Assembly: GCF_001580995.1 (NCBI RefSeq)
Contig: NZ_LHZU01000147.1
Span: 62,001 to 126,000, forward strand
Direction: 5' to 3'
Length of the DNA stretch: 64,000 nucleotides
Source: Acetobacter senegalensis
GTDB taxonomy: Bacteria > Pseudomonadota > Alphaproteobacteria > Acetobacterales > Acetobacteraceae
Both the position numbers and the translations under genes were made by a program. This document shows, piece after piece, positions 36,215 to 45,056 of the stretch (its first letter is position 1; each line of letters opens with the position of its first letter). The notes beneath the pieces were generated by a model. The model had not been told where the DNA came from, searched no databases, and was given only the letters and a program-made list of their open reading frames with translations.

Positions 36215-37071
36215 CCACGGCGGTTGCCGAGCAGGGCGAAAAAACCGTGCACCTGTCACAGTCTTTTGCCGAGTGGCAGAAAGCCCATACCCGCCATATC
36301 CGCCAGGAGGAAGCGCTTCGCTGGGGGATATCCTTTGTGGCGGTGCTGATGGTGACAGGCGGGGCGGTGGCATGGATCATGCGGCTGCCTCCGGTTGTGG
36401 TGCCCGTGCCGGAACCTCCACCTGCGGCCATTGCCCTTGATATGGCGCCGGAGCCAGTGTCCACACCGTCTCCTCCAACGGATGTGCCGCCCGGCCCGCA
36501 GCAGACCCTCTCGGAACCAGACCCGGCACCGGAGGAGCCGCCCAAGATATCGGCCCCGCCATCACCCGCAGCCAATCCACCAGTGCCGGTGCCCAAACCA
36601 GAAAAGCCGCGCAAAATTGTGAAGAAACACAAACCTGCGCCGCATCTGAAACAGCCGGTGCCAGATAAAACGCCACCAGCAGAGGAAGTAACAGCACCGC
36701 CCGCGACAGAAGCACCTCCGGCGGCTGCTCAGGCTACTTCTGCTTCAGGCCAGTCATCATCACATGCGTCTCAAAGCCCGGCAACGTGGCAAGGTGATTT
36801 GTTAGCTCGGCTGGAGAAGTACAAGCGGTATCCGTCGGAGGCTATGGCTGATCATCAGGAGGGCGTACCAATGCTGCGTTTCTCCATGGATCGTAAAGGT
36901 CATGTCTTGTCTGCTCACATTCAAGGCAGTTCCGGCCATGCTTTGCTGGATCAGGAAGCGATGGCGTTGGTGCGCCGTGCCGAGCCTCTTCCGGTTCCGC
37001 CAGATAGTGTTCAAGGAGACCCTATTACTCTCACCGTGCCGATTGAATTTTACATAGAAAAAGGGAAATGA
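36211..37071 (+). CDS. tonB: TonB energy-transducing protein
   Basis: A 286-residue protein with a cytoplasmic N terminus, one membrane helix (about residues 33-56), a long Pro/Ala/Glu/Lys-rich periplasmic spacer (60-190) and a C-terminal TonB domain (about 195-283) with the KYKRYPSEA motif and a final VPIEFYIEKG strand. It contacts TonB boxes of outer-membrane receptors. The nearest receptors are the two in this window, one of which (26943-29186) lies about 6 kb upstream of exbB, so the three genes may serve them, although TonB can be shared by all receptors of a cell. Confidence 0.93.
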   Translation: MTTAVAEQGEKTVHLSQSFAEWQKAHTRHIRQEEALRWGISFVAVLMVTGGAVAWIMRLPPVVVPVPEPPPAAIALDMAPEPVSTPSPPTDVPPGPQQTLSEPDPAPEEPPKISAPPSPAANPPVPVPKPEKPRKIVKKHKPAPHLKQPVPDKTPPAEEVTAPPATEAPPAAAQATSASGQSSSHASQSPATWQGDLLARLEKYKRYPSEAMADHQEGVPMLRFSMDRKGHVLSAHIQGSSGHALLDQEAMALVRRAEPLPVPPDSVQGDPITLTVPIEFYIEKGK

Positions 37072-37073
37072 TA

Positions 37074-37097
37074 GCGAATTATTCGCGGAATATTTTT
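37074..37097 (+). terminator. Small hairpin with T-rich tail after tonB
   Basis: A 6-bp palindrome-based stem (GCGAAT/ATTCGC, 37074-37086) directly follows the tonB stop, and a TATTTTT run lies a few bases further. The stem is short, so this is a modest intrinsic terminator candidate between convergent genes. Confidence 0.3.
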
Positions 37098-37209
37098 AGA
37101 GTTTATAGGTTTTCTAATTTAAGTATTTATCAAAAATACTCTATTTTTATTGTCTTATCTAATTTGTCTTTGAGGTTGAAAGACTTCCGCTCTGTCAGGG
37201 GGTGTTATT

Positions 37210-37731
37210 TTAGTTTCTATAGTTGGTGCGAATTTTATGTTGAGCTTTAGAGGAGGTGCGAGGGCTATCGTCATGAGGTTTGACTGCTGCATGGTTGCTG
37301 CCAGTGACGTAATCCTGAAGTTCCTGAGCCTCCTGCTCTGCATTTTCTGCCCGTAATTTGACGATATCGCCAATACTGACCAGACCTACGAGCTTTCCGT
37401 CTTCAAGAACCGGAACATGACGGCTGCGAGACCATGTCATTCGATTGGCGATGTCAAATATGTTGTCGTCAGGTGAAGCGGTTGGCGTCTCTTTCAGCAT
37501 GATCTCTTTTGCCGTCAGGGATGCGATGTTGGGGCCATATTGGGTGAGTGCGTTAACAATGGCACGTTCCGAAACCATTCCCGCAAGTGCGCCATTAGCG
37601 CCCATAACTGGTGCGCCACCAATATTATGACGGATCAGCAAATTGGCGACAGAAAGGACAGGATCGTCTTCCTTGACGGTGAGGACCACATTTCCTTTCT
37701 GGGCCAGAATATGAAAAACACGAGAAGACAT
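37210..37731 (-). CDS. Tandem CBS-domain protein
   Basis: A 173-residue cytoplasmic protein made of two CBS domains (about 15-70 and 80-140) with the usual NIGGAPVMGANGALAGMVSERAI and RHVPVLEDGKLVGLVSIGDIVK patterns, followed by a polar tail. CBS pairs bind adenine nucleotides and act as energy or redox sensors. The ATG at 37731 has AAGGA 8 bases upstream; the frame extends further back but without support. It lies 79 bases after nuoN in the same direction, so it may be the last gene of the complex I operon. Its function there is unknown. Confidence 0.88.
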   Translation of the reverse strand: MSSRVFHILAQKGNVVLTVKEDDPVLSVANLLIRHNIGGAPVMGANGALAGMVSERAIVNALTQYGPNIASLTAKEIMLKETPTASPDDNIFDIANRMTWSRSRHVPVLEDGKLVGLVSIGDIVKLRAENAEQEAQELQDYVTGSNHAAVKPHDDSPRTSSKAQHKIRTNYRN

Positions 37732-37810
37732 AGGAACTGTTCCTTCTGTATTTTGCGTGAAGAGATGGAATGTTTTTGAAGTCAGAAGGCATTGTTTGTA
37801 TGCGGCCATA

Positions 37811-39277
37811 TTAAAGGCTGGGCTGCATTGGCTCTTGAATACTTATAAGTTCATTTTGTGGTAATGGTGGGGACGGCAGAACCTGCGGAAGCATCCGGGC
37901 AGGGAAAATTCCACCCACAACCACTATCAAAGTCAAAACGACGATAAGAGTTGTCAGTTCCGGAGACTGACTTTTTTTAACTTGTAACGAGGGCGTGTTC
38001 TGCGTGCCCATAAGGACACGGACAATAGAGAGATAATAATACAGGCCGATGATGCTCCCAATAACAAGGGCAGCAAGCAGAAGTGTCTGCTGACGTTCCA
38101 CACCGGTTGCGGCGACCTCAAATTTTGCGAAAAATCCAATTCCCGGTGGAATGCCAGCCAGCGAAAGGATCATCAGGGATAAGGTTGTTGCCAGAAAAGG
38201 GCGGGTGTAAAATAGGCCTCTCCAGTCAGTAATAGTATTGGGGAGTGAATTCTCCGTCAGAGCAAAGGCGCAGATAATGGCGAAAATTCCTAAAGTGCTT
38301 GCGGCATAGGCTGCGAGATAGAGTGTGATCGCTTCTGATCTCAACTGTCCGGGCGAAAAAAAAGCAATAAGCAGATAACCGACATGCGCGATTGACGAAC
38401 ACGCCATAAGACGGATGAGATTGGTTTGACGCAAGGCCAGAAAATTGCCGCCGAGAATAGTCAGAATGATCACGGCGGACAGGATGCCATGCAGATACCC
38501 GGGAGTATCCCCTGTGCCGAAATAGCGAACAAGAGACGAGAAAATGGCTATTTTTGAAACCACAGCCATGAATGCAGCAACCGGCGGCGGCGCACCGTCC
38601 ATGACATCTGGCAGCCACATATGAAAAGGCACGGCAGAGAGTTTAAAGAAAACTCCCACAAGGATCATGATGGTTGCAATGGCCGGGATGGCGTTGGCAT
38701 TGCCTGAAGGGGGAGGGCTGAACAGAAGGGAGCCAGTGCTGGCATAAGCCAGACCGATGCCAAACAGAAGAATGGCGGACGATATTCCTGAAAGAATCAG
38801 ATATTTCATGGAGGCTTCACTGGCCTCTGTCAAACGGGAATAGCGAGATGCCACAAGCCCCATAAGGGAGAGCGCCAGTATCTCAACCCCCAGAAAGAAG
38901 GGGAGATAATTTGCGCTGAAAACCATAGAAATCGCGCCTAATGTGCCCAGAACAAGTAGGAGAGGATATTCGTCGGTTGGATGTGTTTTATCCTGCTCCA
39001 GATCCCGCCATGACATAAGAAGAATACTTAGAGACGAAAGCAGGATGAGAAGAGCAGTATAGTTTGCCCAGCGGTCCTGCACAAAGAGGGACAAGCCTTC
39101 GGGGTGTGGTGTGCCGACATGATAACCAATGCCGCCGAGGGACAGGACGAGTGTCACTAAAGCAAGTGTCAGGCTACGTGTTGTTGAGCGACGCCATGCG
39201 ATGGCCGTGAGCAGGAGCATGGTGCCGACAGAAAGAAGAGGGAGCGGCAAAGGCAGGAACAGATCATGCGTGATCAT
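37811..39277 (-). CDS. nuoN: NADH-quinone oxidoreductase subunit N
   Basis: A 488-residue antiporter-like membrane subunit of complex I with about 14 helices. The conserved glutamate of the first half-channel is visible in YLPFFLGVEILALSLMGLVAS, and a Lys/Pro-rich loop in FFKLSAVPFHMWLPDVMDGAP. It contributes to proton pumping. Its start overlaps the nuoM stop (ATGA). Confidence 0.95.
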   Translation of the reverse strand: MITHDLFLPLPLPLLSVGTMLLLTAIAWRRSTTRSLTLALVTLVLSLGGIGYHVGTPHPEGLSLFVQDRWANYTALLILLSSLSILLMSWRDLEQDKTHPTDEYPLLLVLGTLGAISMVFSANYLPFFLGVEILALSLMGLVASRYSRLTEASEASMKYLILSGISSAILLFGIGLAYASTGSLLFSPPPSGNANAIPAIATIMILVGVFFKLSAVPFHMWLPDVMDGAPPPVAAFMAVVSKIAIFSSLVRYFGTGDTPGYLHGILSAVIILTILGGNFLALRQTNLIRLMACSSIAHVGYLLIAFFSPGQLRSEAITLYLAAYAASTLGIFAIICAFALTENSLPNTITDWRGLFYTRPFLATTLSLMILSLAGIPPGIGFFAKFEVAATGVERQQTLLLAALVIGSIIGLYYYLSIVRVLMGTQNTPSLQVKKSQSPELTTLIVVLTLIVVVGGIFPARMLPQVLPSPPLPQNELISIQEPMQPSL

Positions 39278-40782
39278 TGCGTGTCTCCTCCTCCATCAGA
39301 GAGAGGTGGAGCAGAAAGAGGTGACGGCATGGATAAGGTCATGATTGGTTGAGGGTGCACGCCGAGCACGACCAGAAGGATCATGAGCGCGCCAAGAATA
39401 GTCATCTGTCCTGCTGAAAAATCTTTTGCATGACTGGGGGATGTTCGGCTTGGGGCCATGAAAATTCGGTTTACCATACGGAGCGAATAGATGGCTGCCA
39501 GCACGAGCCCGGTTGCGGTGAGCGCGGCCACGATGGAATTGACATGCCACGTTGCAAGCAGAACCAGAAATTCTCCGGTAAAGTTTCCCAAACCGGGCAT
39601 GCCAAGAGATGCGACGGCAAAAAATAGCCCCGCGCTTGAAAGCCGGGGCAGAGAAGCCCACAGGCCGCCAATTTGTGCCATATCCCTGGTGTGGAGACGG
39701 TCCTGAATGGAACCGGCGATGATAAAGAGTGCTCCGGTGCTCAGGCCATGTGCCAGCATCTGGATAATAGCGCCCTGCAAACCGGTATTGGACCCTGTGA
39801 AAATTCCCAACAGAACGAACCCCATGTGGCTGATGCTGCTGTAGGCAATCAGGCGTTTAACATCGTTTTGAGCGCAGGACAGCCACGCGCCATACAGAAT
39901 GCCTGCAATACCCAGCCCCATTGCGACGGGAGCAAAGCGGATTGCAGCCTCTGGAAAGAGCATGAGGTTAAAGCGGATCATGCCGTAGCCCCCGGTTTTG
40001 AGCATAAGGCCCGCGAGGAGAACACTGGCGGCAGTAGGGGCCTGCGTGTGGGCGGCGGGCAGCCAGACATGCACGGGGACGACCGGAAGTTTCACTGCAA
40101 ACGCAATAAAGAACCCCAGCATAAGCAGCATGGAAAGGAAGGGAGAAAGAGGGGTGTTGGCGAGTGCAAAGTAATTGAACGTAAGTAGTCCGGTCTCCCG
40201 GTAGTGCGTAATGACAAGACCCAGAATGGACAGAAGCATGAGCAGCCCGCTGCCCTGTGTGAAGAGAAAAAACCTGATTGCTGCGCGGTGTCTATCTTCA
40301 TGCCCCCATGCGGAGATCAGAACAAACATTGGGACAAGCATGAGTTCCCAAAGAAAGAAGAAGAGAAAGAGGTCCGTGGCCAGAAATGTTCCGATGATGC
40401 CGGTAAGAGTGGCGAGAAACAGAAAATGGAAAGCACCTGCATCGGTGGTGATTTGTCGGGTGGCGAGAAGAACGCAGGGAAAGGAGAGGATGAGAGAGAG
40501 CCATAGCAAGGAAAGGGAAAGGCCATCCATATCCAACTGGAAGGCGATGCCCATGACGGGGATCCACGGTATGGAAAAATGATCTAGCCATGGCCCTGGC
40601 AGGGTATGGTGCCTGAAGGTGGTGATAAGCAATAACACTGTTTCCAGTGTCAGCACCATCAGAGTGATGCGCCAGGAGATGTTCCTGGTGGGCTGCTGGT
40701 TGGCCGTATTTGAACGGTCAGCCAACCAGGCAACAGTACCACCCAGCAAGGGCAGAAGCACAAGGGCCGGGAGCGGGTTCAT
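39274..40782 (-). CDS. nuoM: NADH-quinone oxidoreductase subunit M
   Basis: A 502-residue antiporter-like membrane subunit. Conserved glutamate in FLFFFLWELMLVPMFVLIS and the VKLPVVPVHVWLPAAHTQAPTAA loop are present. It is a proton-translocating arm subunit of complex I. The ATG at 40782 overlaps the nuoL stop; an upstream in-frame start inside nuoL is rejected. Confidence 0.95.
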   Translation of the reverse strand: MNPLPALVLLPLLGGTVAWLADRSNTANQQPTRNISWRITLMVLTLETVLLLITTFRHHTLPGPWLDHFSIPWIPVMGIAFQLDMDGLSLSLLWLSLILSFPCVLLATRQITTDAGAFHFLFLATLTGIIGTFLATDLFLFFFLWELMLVPMFVLISAWGHEDRHRAAIRFFLFTQGSGLLMLLSILGLVITHYRETGLLTFNYFALANTPLSPFLSMLLMLGFFIAFAVKLPVVPVHVWLPAAHTQAPTAASVLLAGLMLKTGGYGMIRFNLMLFPEAAIRFAPVAMGLGIAGILYGAWLSCAQNDVKRLIAYSSISHMGFVLLGIFTGSNTGLQGAIIQMLAHGLSTGALFIIAGSIQDRLHTRDMAQIGGLWASLPRLSSAGLFFAVASLGMPGLGNFTGEFLVLLATWHVNSIVAALTATGLVLAAIYSLRMVNRIFMAPSRTSPSHAKDFSAGQMTILGALMILLVVLGVHPQPIMTLSMPSPLSAPPLSDGGGDTQ

Positions 40783-42737
40783 GGTACAACTCCTGAGGCG
40801 AGGGCGGCGCAGAGGCCTGCGACGATCCATGCGGCATACCACCGGACACGCCCGTTCTGGACGCGGGCCAGAAGGGTATCTCCGCTCTGAAGAAGGAGTG
40901 TGGTTCTGCCCGAGGAAAGCGTAAGAAAACGGGTGCGGGTATGTTCAAGAAAAGAGCTGATGGCACGGACCATTCTGCCGATGCCCGTAATAAGGTAATC
41001 AAGAACATCATGCCGGGTGAGCCAGACCAGAAATCTGAAAGGCTGCACGAAGAGAAAAGCATACAGGGCATCTACGCCCCAGCCTTCCTTTGCCACCCGG
41101 ATGATGGTGGCCTGACCGGGAATTTCCTGCATGACAGGCGTAGCGCGGCCCCAGAGCACCCATGCAATGACCACGCCAGCAATGGGGGCTGACGCTCCAG
41201 CCAGAAGGAGCCACACAGGTTCTTCCGCATGAGGGAGGGGGGCGGATAAAAAGTGGGTAAAGAGGTGAATGGGGGCAAGTGTGTCTGGCATTTCGATGAC
41301 TCCTCCAAACAGGGAGAGAAAGGAGAGGCACGCAAGCGGAATAGCCATAAGACGCGGGGTTGAACCGGTGCTTTCTGTTTTGTGGGTGTTGAAAAAAACA
41401 ATGAAAATGCAACGAAAAATATAAAGAGAAGTCAGAAAGGCGCCAGTCAGTGCAATTCCCCATAGAATATGAGCAAGTGGAAACGAACCAGGCAATAAGG
41501 GGAAATGGGCGCTCCAGATGCTGGAGAGGATCATTTCCTTGCTATAGAAGCCGGACGTGACAAGCGGCAGCCCGGCCAGAGCGGAAGCGCCCGCCAGAAA
41601 AGCTACTGTTAGGCCGGGCATGGTGCGATATAGCCCCCCCATACGGAAAATATCCTGCTCGTGGTGGAGGCGGGCGATGAGAGCACCCGCTGTAAGGAAC
41701 AGAAGCGCCTTGAAAAATGCGTGGGTCATCAGATGAAAAAGGGCGGCCTGCCAGACGCCCGTGCCGAGGGCGAGGAACATATAGCCAAGCTGACTGATGG
41801 TGGACCACGCCAGGATACGTTTGAGATCTGTTTGCACAAGGGCCGTGCAGGCAGCCATCATGAGGGTGAGCGCGCCAATAATGGATGTCAGCATCATCAC
41901 AAGAGGGGCTGCGGTGAACAGTTCATGTAGCCGGGCGATCAGGTAGATACCCGCAGTGACCATTGTGGCAGCATGGATAAGGGCCGATGTTGGGGTAGGC
42001 CCCGCCATGGCGTCTGGCAACCATGTCTGGAAGGGAATTTGGGCAGATTTGGCTAATGCGCCTATCAGCAGAAACAGTGTTGCAGCGGTCAGAACGTCCG
42101 GGCCAATTTGGCCTGCGTGCAAGGTGGCCAGAAGCGTTTCTATATGGAGTGAGCCAGTTGTGGTGGCCAGAAGGAGAAGGCCGCATAGCATGGCGGTATC
42201 TCCGATACGCGTCATGTAGAATGCCTTGCGGGCGGCTGCGGTATTGACGGGGTTTTCATACCAGAACCCGATCAGCAGATAGGAGCATATGCCAACGCCT
42301 TCCCATCCGATAAACAGGCAGAACAGATCAGATGCGAGCACCAGAACCAGCATGGATGCCACAAAGAGCGTCATGGAGCCGAAGAACCGTGCGATGCCGG
42401 GTTCTTCCTCCATATAGCGTATGGCGTAAAGATGAATCAGAAACCCGACAATCGTAACGACGAGGATCATCACGAGCGACACGGGATCAAGAGTAAACGC
42501 AATATCCGCAGAGAATGCCTGTGTGTGCATCCATTCCCAGAGGATAATGTGGATAGGCGCTGGAACCGCTGAAAAGAGAAAAAAGCATGCCAGCGTGATG
42601 CTACACAAGGCGGATAACCCGATGGCTCCCGTTGCTACCCATCCAACCGTTCGTGCGGAAAGACGGCCCGCTGTGACAAACAGAAAGATGGCTGATGCAA
42701 GAGGGAAAAACACCAGAAGGGGAAGGAGGTAGGGCAT
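40779..42737 (-). CDS. nuoL: NADH-quinone oxidoreductase subunit L
   Basis: A 652-residue subunit, slightly longer than E. coli NuoL (613). It has the antiporter core with the conserved glutamate in FIGWEGVGICSYLLIGFWY, the KSAQIPFQTWLPDAMAGPTP loop, and a C-terminal extension that would form the long lateral helix bracing the membrane arm. The ATG at 42737 has GAGGATAA upstream and lies 4 bases after the nuoK stop. Confidence 0.95.
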   Translation of the reverse strand: MPYLLPLLVFFPLASAIFLFVTAGRLSARTVGWVATGAIGLSALCSITLACFFLFSAVPAPIHIILWEWMHTQAFSADIAFTLDPVSLVMILVVTIVGFLIHLYAIRYMEEEPGIARFFGSMTLFVASMLVLVLASDLFCLFIGWEGVGICSYLLIGFWYENPVNTAAARKAFYMTRIGDTAMLCGLLLLATTTGSLHIETLLATLHAGQIGPDVLTAATLFLLIGALAKSAQIPFQTWLPDAMAGPTPTSALIHAATMVTAGIYLIARLHELFTAAPLVMMLTSIIGALTLMMAACTALVQTDLKRILAWSTISQLGYMFLALGTGVWQAALFHLMTHAFFKALLFLTAGALIARLHHEQDIFRMGGLYRTMPGLTVAFLAGASALAGLPLVTSGFYSKEMILSSIWSAHFPLLPGSFPLAHILWGIALTGAFLTSLYIFRCIFIVFFNTHKTESTGSTPRLMAIPLACLSFLSLFGGVIEMPDTLAPIHLFTHFLSAPLPHAEEPVWLLLAGASAPIAGVVIAWVLWGRATPVMQEIPGQATIIRVAKEGWGVDALYAFLFVQPFRFLVWLTRHDVLDYLITGIGRMVRAISSFLEHTRTRFLTLSSGRTTLLLQSGDTLLARVQNGRVRWYAAWIVAGLCAALASGVVP

Positions 42738-42741
42738 GGTC

Positions 42742-43053
42742 TTATCCTCGCAGCAGGTTGCCGGTATCGGCATCAAGAGAAGGACGCCCTCTGGCGTGCA
42801 ACGCGAGGATAATGGCTAACCCCACGGCGGTTTCCGCCGCGGCGAGTGCCAAAATCATCAGGAACATGACCTGTCCGCCACTATCGTGCCAATGCGCACC
42901 GGCAGCCACAAACAGGAGCGCTGCTGCATTCAGCATGATATCGAGTGACATCAGCATGAACAGCAGGTTACGGCGTATCAGCACCCCGGCAAGACCGATG
43001 CAGAACAGCATGCAGGCCAGAAGCAGGGAGGCATTTAAGGAAAGAGCGACCAT
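42742..43053 (-). CDS. nuoK: NADH-quinone oxidoreductase subunit K
   Basis: A 103-residue subunit with three membrane helices, matching the usual NuoK size. The conserved glutamate in ALAAAETAVGLAIILAL lies in the third helix region and is part of the proton path. It sits 1 base after nuoJ. Confidence 0.93.
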   Translation of the reverse strand: MVALSLNASLLLACMLFCIGLAGVLIRRNLLFMLMSLDIMLNAAALLFVAAGAHWHDSGGQVMFLMILALAAAETAVGLAIILALHARGRPSLDADTGNLLRG

Positions 43054-43054
43054 T

Positions 43055-43555
43055 TCAACGGCCCTCCGTGCGGTGTCTGCCGATATGAAAGGCTGTGATA
43101 AGACCAGCCAGAAGTAGAAATGAGACCAGTTCCACCATCAGCACATAGGGGCCGAACAGGCTAAGACCCACATCCCGCGCGGAAAGAGGGGCAAGCGGCC
43201 CTTCTTGTTGTGGGGAGGAGCTGACAGAATAGATCAGTTCTGCACAGAGAAGAATGGAAAGAAGAGCAGGGCCCAGCCAGATGCGGGGGCGGAGCCACTC
43301 TTTTTCTCTCTCCCGGTCAGATTGTCCTAGATTGAGCATCATGATGACAAAAACAAAAAGAACCATGATTGCGCCGGCGTAGATGATGACCTCAAGTGCG
43401 GCGGCAAATGGCGCGCCAAGCAGGGCGAAAACTGTCGCTAGCCCCAATAAGGTGACAACCAGATACAGCACGGCATGAACGGCCACCTGCCGTGTGATGA
43501 CCATAATGGCCCCCAGCAGGGTCACGGCGCCGGAAAAGAGGGCTAGCGTATTCAT
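43055..43555 (-). CDS. nuoJ: NADH-quinone oxidoreductase subunit J
   Basis: A 166-residue subunit with about five membrane helices. The family motif LGAPFAAALEVIIYAGAIMV, including the pi-bulge helix region important for coupling, is present. It follows nuoI by 6 bases and precedes nuoK. Confidence 0.93.
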   Translation of the reverse strand: MNTLALFSGAVTLLGAIMVITRQVAVHAVLYLVVTLLGLATVFALLGAPFAAALEVIIYAGAIMVLFVFVIMMLNLGQSDREREKEWLRPRIWLGPALLSILLCAELIYSVSSSPQQEGPLAPLSARDVGLSLFGPYVLMVELVSFLLLAGLITAFHIGRHRTEGR

Positions 43556-43561
43556 GGTGTG

Positions 43562-44074
43562 TTACGGCAGAAGCGTATGGAGATCGACGGGTGGCCGCTC
43601 GCGTTTGGCCTCTCCGCGATCCTTGCCGGGGATGGTAACACCGGCCACATGGTAGAAACTGTAGTCCGGATATTTTCCTGTTCCGCTGATTAGAAGATCT
43701 TCTTTTTCATAAACAAGATTGGGTCGTGCATATTCGCTCATCTCAAAATCTGGTGTCAGTTGAATGGCGTAGGTCGGGCAGGCTTCCTCACAAAAACCAC
43801 AGAAAATACAGCGGGAAAAATTGATCCGAAAGAACTCCGGATACCATCGCCCATTTTCTTCTGTTTTCTGCAAACTGATGCAATCTACCGGGCAGGCGAC
43901 AGCGCAGAGATTGCAGGCAACGCAGCGCTCCATGCCGTCCGGATCGCGTGAGAGAATGATGCGTCCACGGTAGCGTGGCGGCAGGTAGGGATGTTCCTCC
44001 GGATACTGCACGGTTGCACGGCGCTGGAAAGCGTGAAGGAATGTCAGGAACAGTGTGCGGACAGTATTGAGCAT
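43562..44074 (-). CDS. nuoI: NADH-quinone oxidoreductase subunit I (two 4Fe-4S clusters)
   Basis: A 170-residue peripheral-arm subunit with two complete ferredoxin motifs, [15 protein letters not shown] and [12 protein letters not shown], which hold clusters N6a and N6b on the electron path to quinone. Length and motif spacing are normal. Confidence 0.95.
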   Translation of the reverse strand: MLNTVRTLFLTFLHAFQRRATVQYPEEHPYLPPRYRGRIILSRDPDGMERCVACNLCAVACPVDCISLQKTEENGRWYPEFFRINFSRCIFCGFCEEACPTYAIQLTPDFEMSEYARPNLVYEKEDLLISGTGKYPDYSFYHVAGVTIPGKDRGEAKRERPPVDLHTLLP

Positions 44075-44099
44075 GACACGTGCCTTTCCATGGAGCGTA

Positions 44100-45056
44100 C
44101 TATCCGGCTGCGCGTAACATCAGGACAGTGCCGGTGGCGGTGACATTGAGAAGAGAAAGCGGCAGCAGGATTTTCCAGCCAAGAGCCATCAGTTGGTCAT
44201 AACGCGGACGAGGAAGAGCGGCCCGGAGAAGAATGAAAAAAATGACAACGCTTGTGGTTTTGAGCAAAAACCAGAGGGCCGCCGGGAGAAGAGGCCCCTG
44301 CCAGCCGCCCAGATAAAGCGTGGTGACAAGAGAGGAAATAAGGATAATTCCTGCATATTCGGCAATGAAGAACATGCCGAATTTCATGCCGGAATATTCT
44401 GTATGAAAGCCAGCCCCCAGTTCGTTTTCGCCTTCGGGAAGATCAAAGGGAAGACGATGGGTTTCTGCAATGCCTGCCAGCAGGAAGACAAGAAAACCAA
44501 GGCATTGCGGAAGAATGAACCAACAATGCGTCTGCGCCATGACGATATCATGCAGGTTGAATGAACCAGCAATCATCACTACCCCAAGCAGGGAAAGCCC
44601 CATGAAGACTTCATAGCTGATCATCTGGGCAGCGGCTCTCATGCCACCCAGCAACGCATATTTACTGTTGGAGGCCCATCCGGCGAGAACAACCGCGTAT
44701 ACGCCAAGACCCATCATGCCCAGAATGAACAGAAGACCAACATTCAGGGTGCCAACAATGCCGCTCCATGCGGTAAAGGGAATGGCGCCGAAAGAGAGCA
44801 GAACCGTCATCATGCCTATGGTTGGGGCCAGAACAAAAATGGCTTTGTCAGCGAATGGTGGAATCCAGTCTTGTTTGAAAAGAATCTTGATACCATCGGC
44901 TACGGCTTGAAAGAGACCACCCGGCCCAACGCGGTTTGGACCATGCCGATCCTGCCATAAGCCCAAAAGGCGACGCTCCACCCATGTCAACAGTGTGGCT
45001 AATGCCAGGATCACCAGTGGGGTTAGAACAATAGCAAGGAACGGTATCTGGCTCAT
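44100..45056 (-). CDS. nuoH: NADH-quinone oxidoreductase subunit H
   Basis: A 318-residue membrane subunit with about eight helices that forms much of the quinone-binding chamber with NuoB and NuoD. The family motifs [19 protein letters not shown] and the [19 protein letters not shown] loop (carrying conserved acidic residues) are intact. The ATG at 45056 overlaps the nuoG stop as ATGA; longer starts inside nuoG are rejected. Confidence 0.95.
   Translation of the reverse strand: MSQIPFLAIVLTPLVILALATLLTWVERRLLGLWQDRHGPNRVGPGGLFQAVADGIKILFKQDWIPPFADKAIFVLAPTIGMMTVLLSFGAIPFTAWSGIVGTLNVGLLFILGMMGLGVYAVVLAGWASNSKYALLGGMRAAAQMISYEVFMGLSLLGVVMIAGSFNLHDIVMAQTHCWFILPQCLGFLVFLLAGIAETHRLPFDLPEGENELGAGFHTEYSGMKFGMFFIAEYAGIILISSLVTTLYLGGWQGPLLPAALWFLLKTTSVVIFFILLRAALPRPRYDQLMALGWKILLPLSLLNVTATGTVLMLRAAG

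Noticed and set aside
35408-36373. A 321-codon minus-strand frame across exbB, exbD and tonB
   Set aside because: High-GC antisense frame opposite three well-identified genes. Its Arg/His/Gln-rich composition is typical of a shadow.
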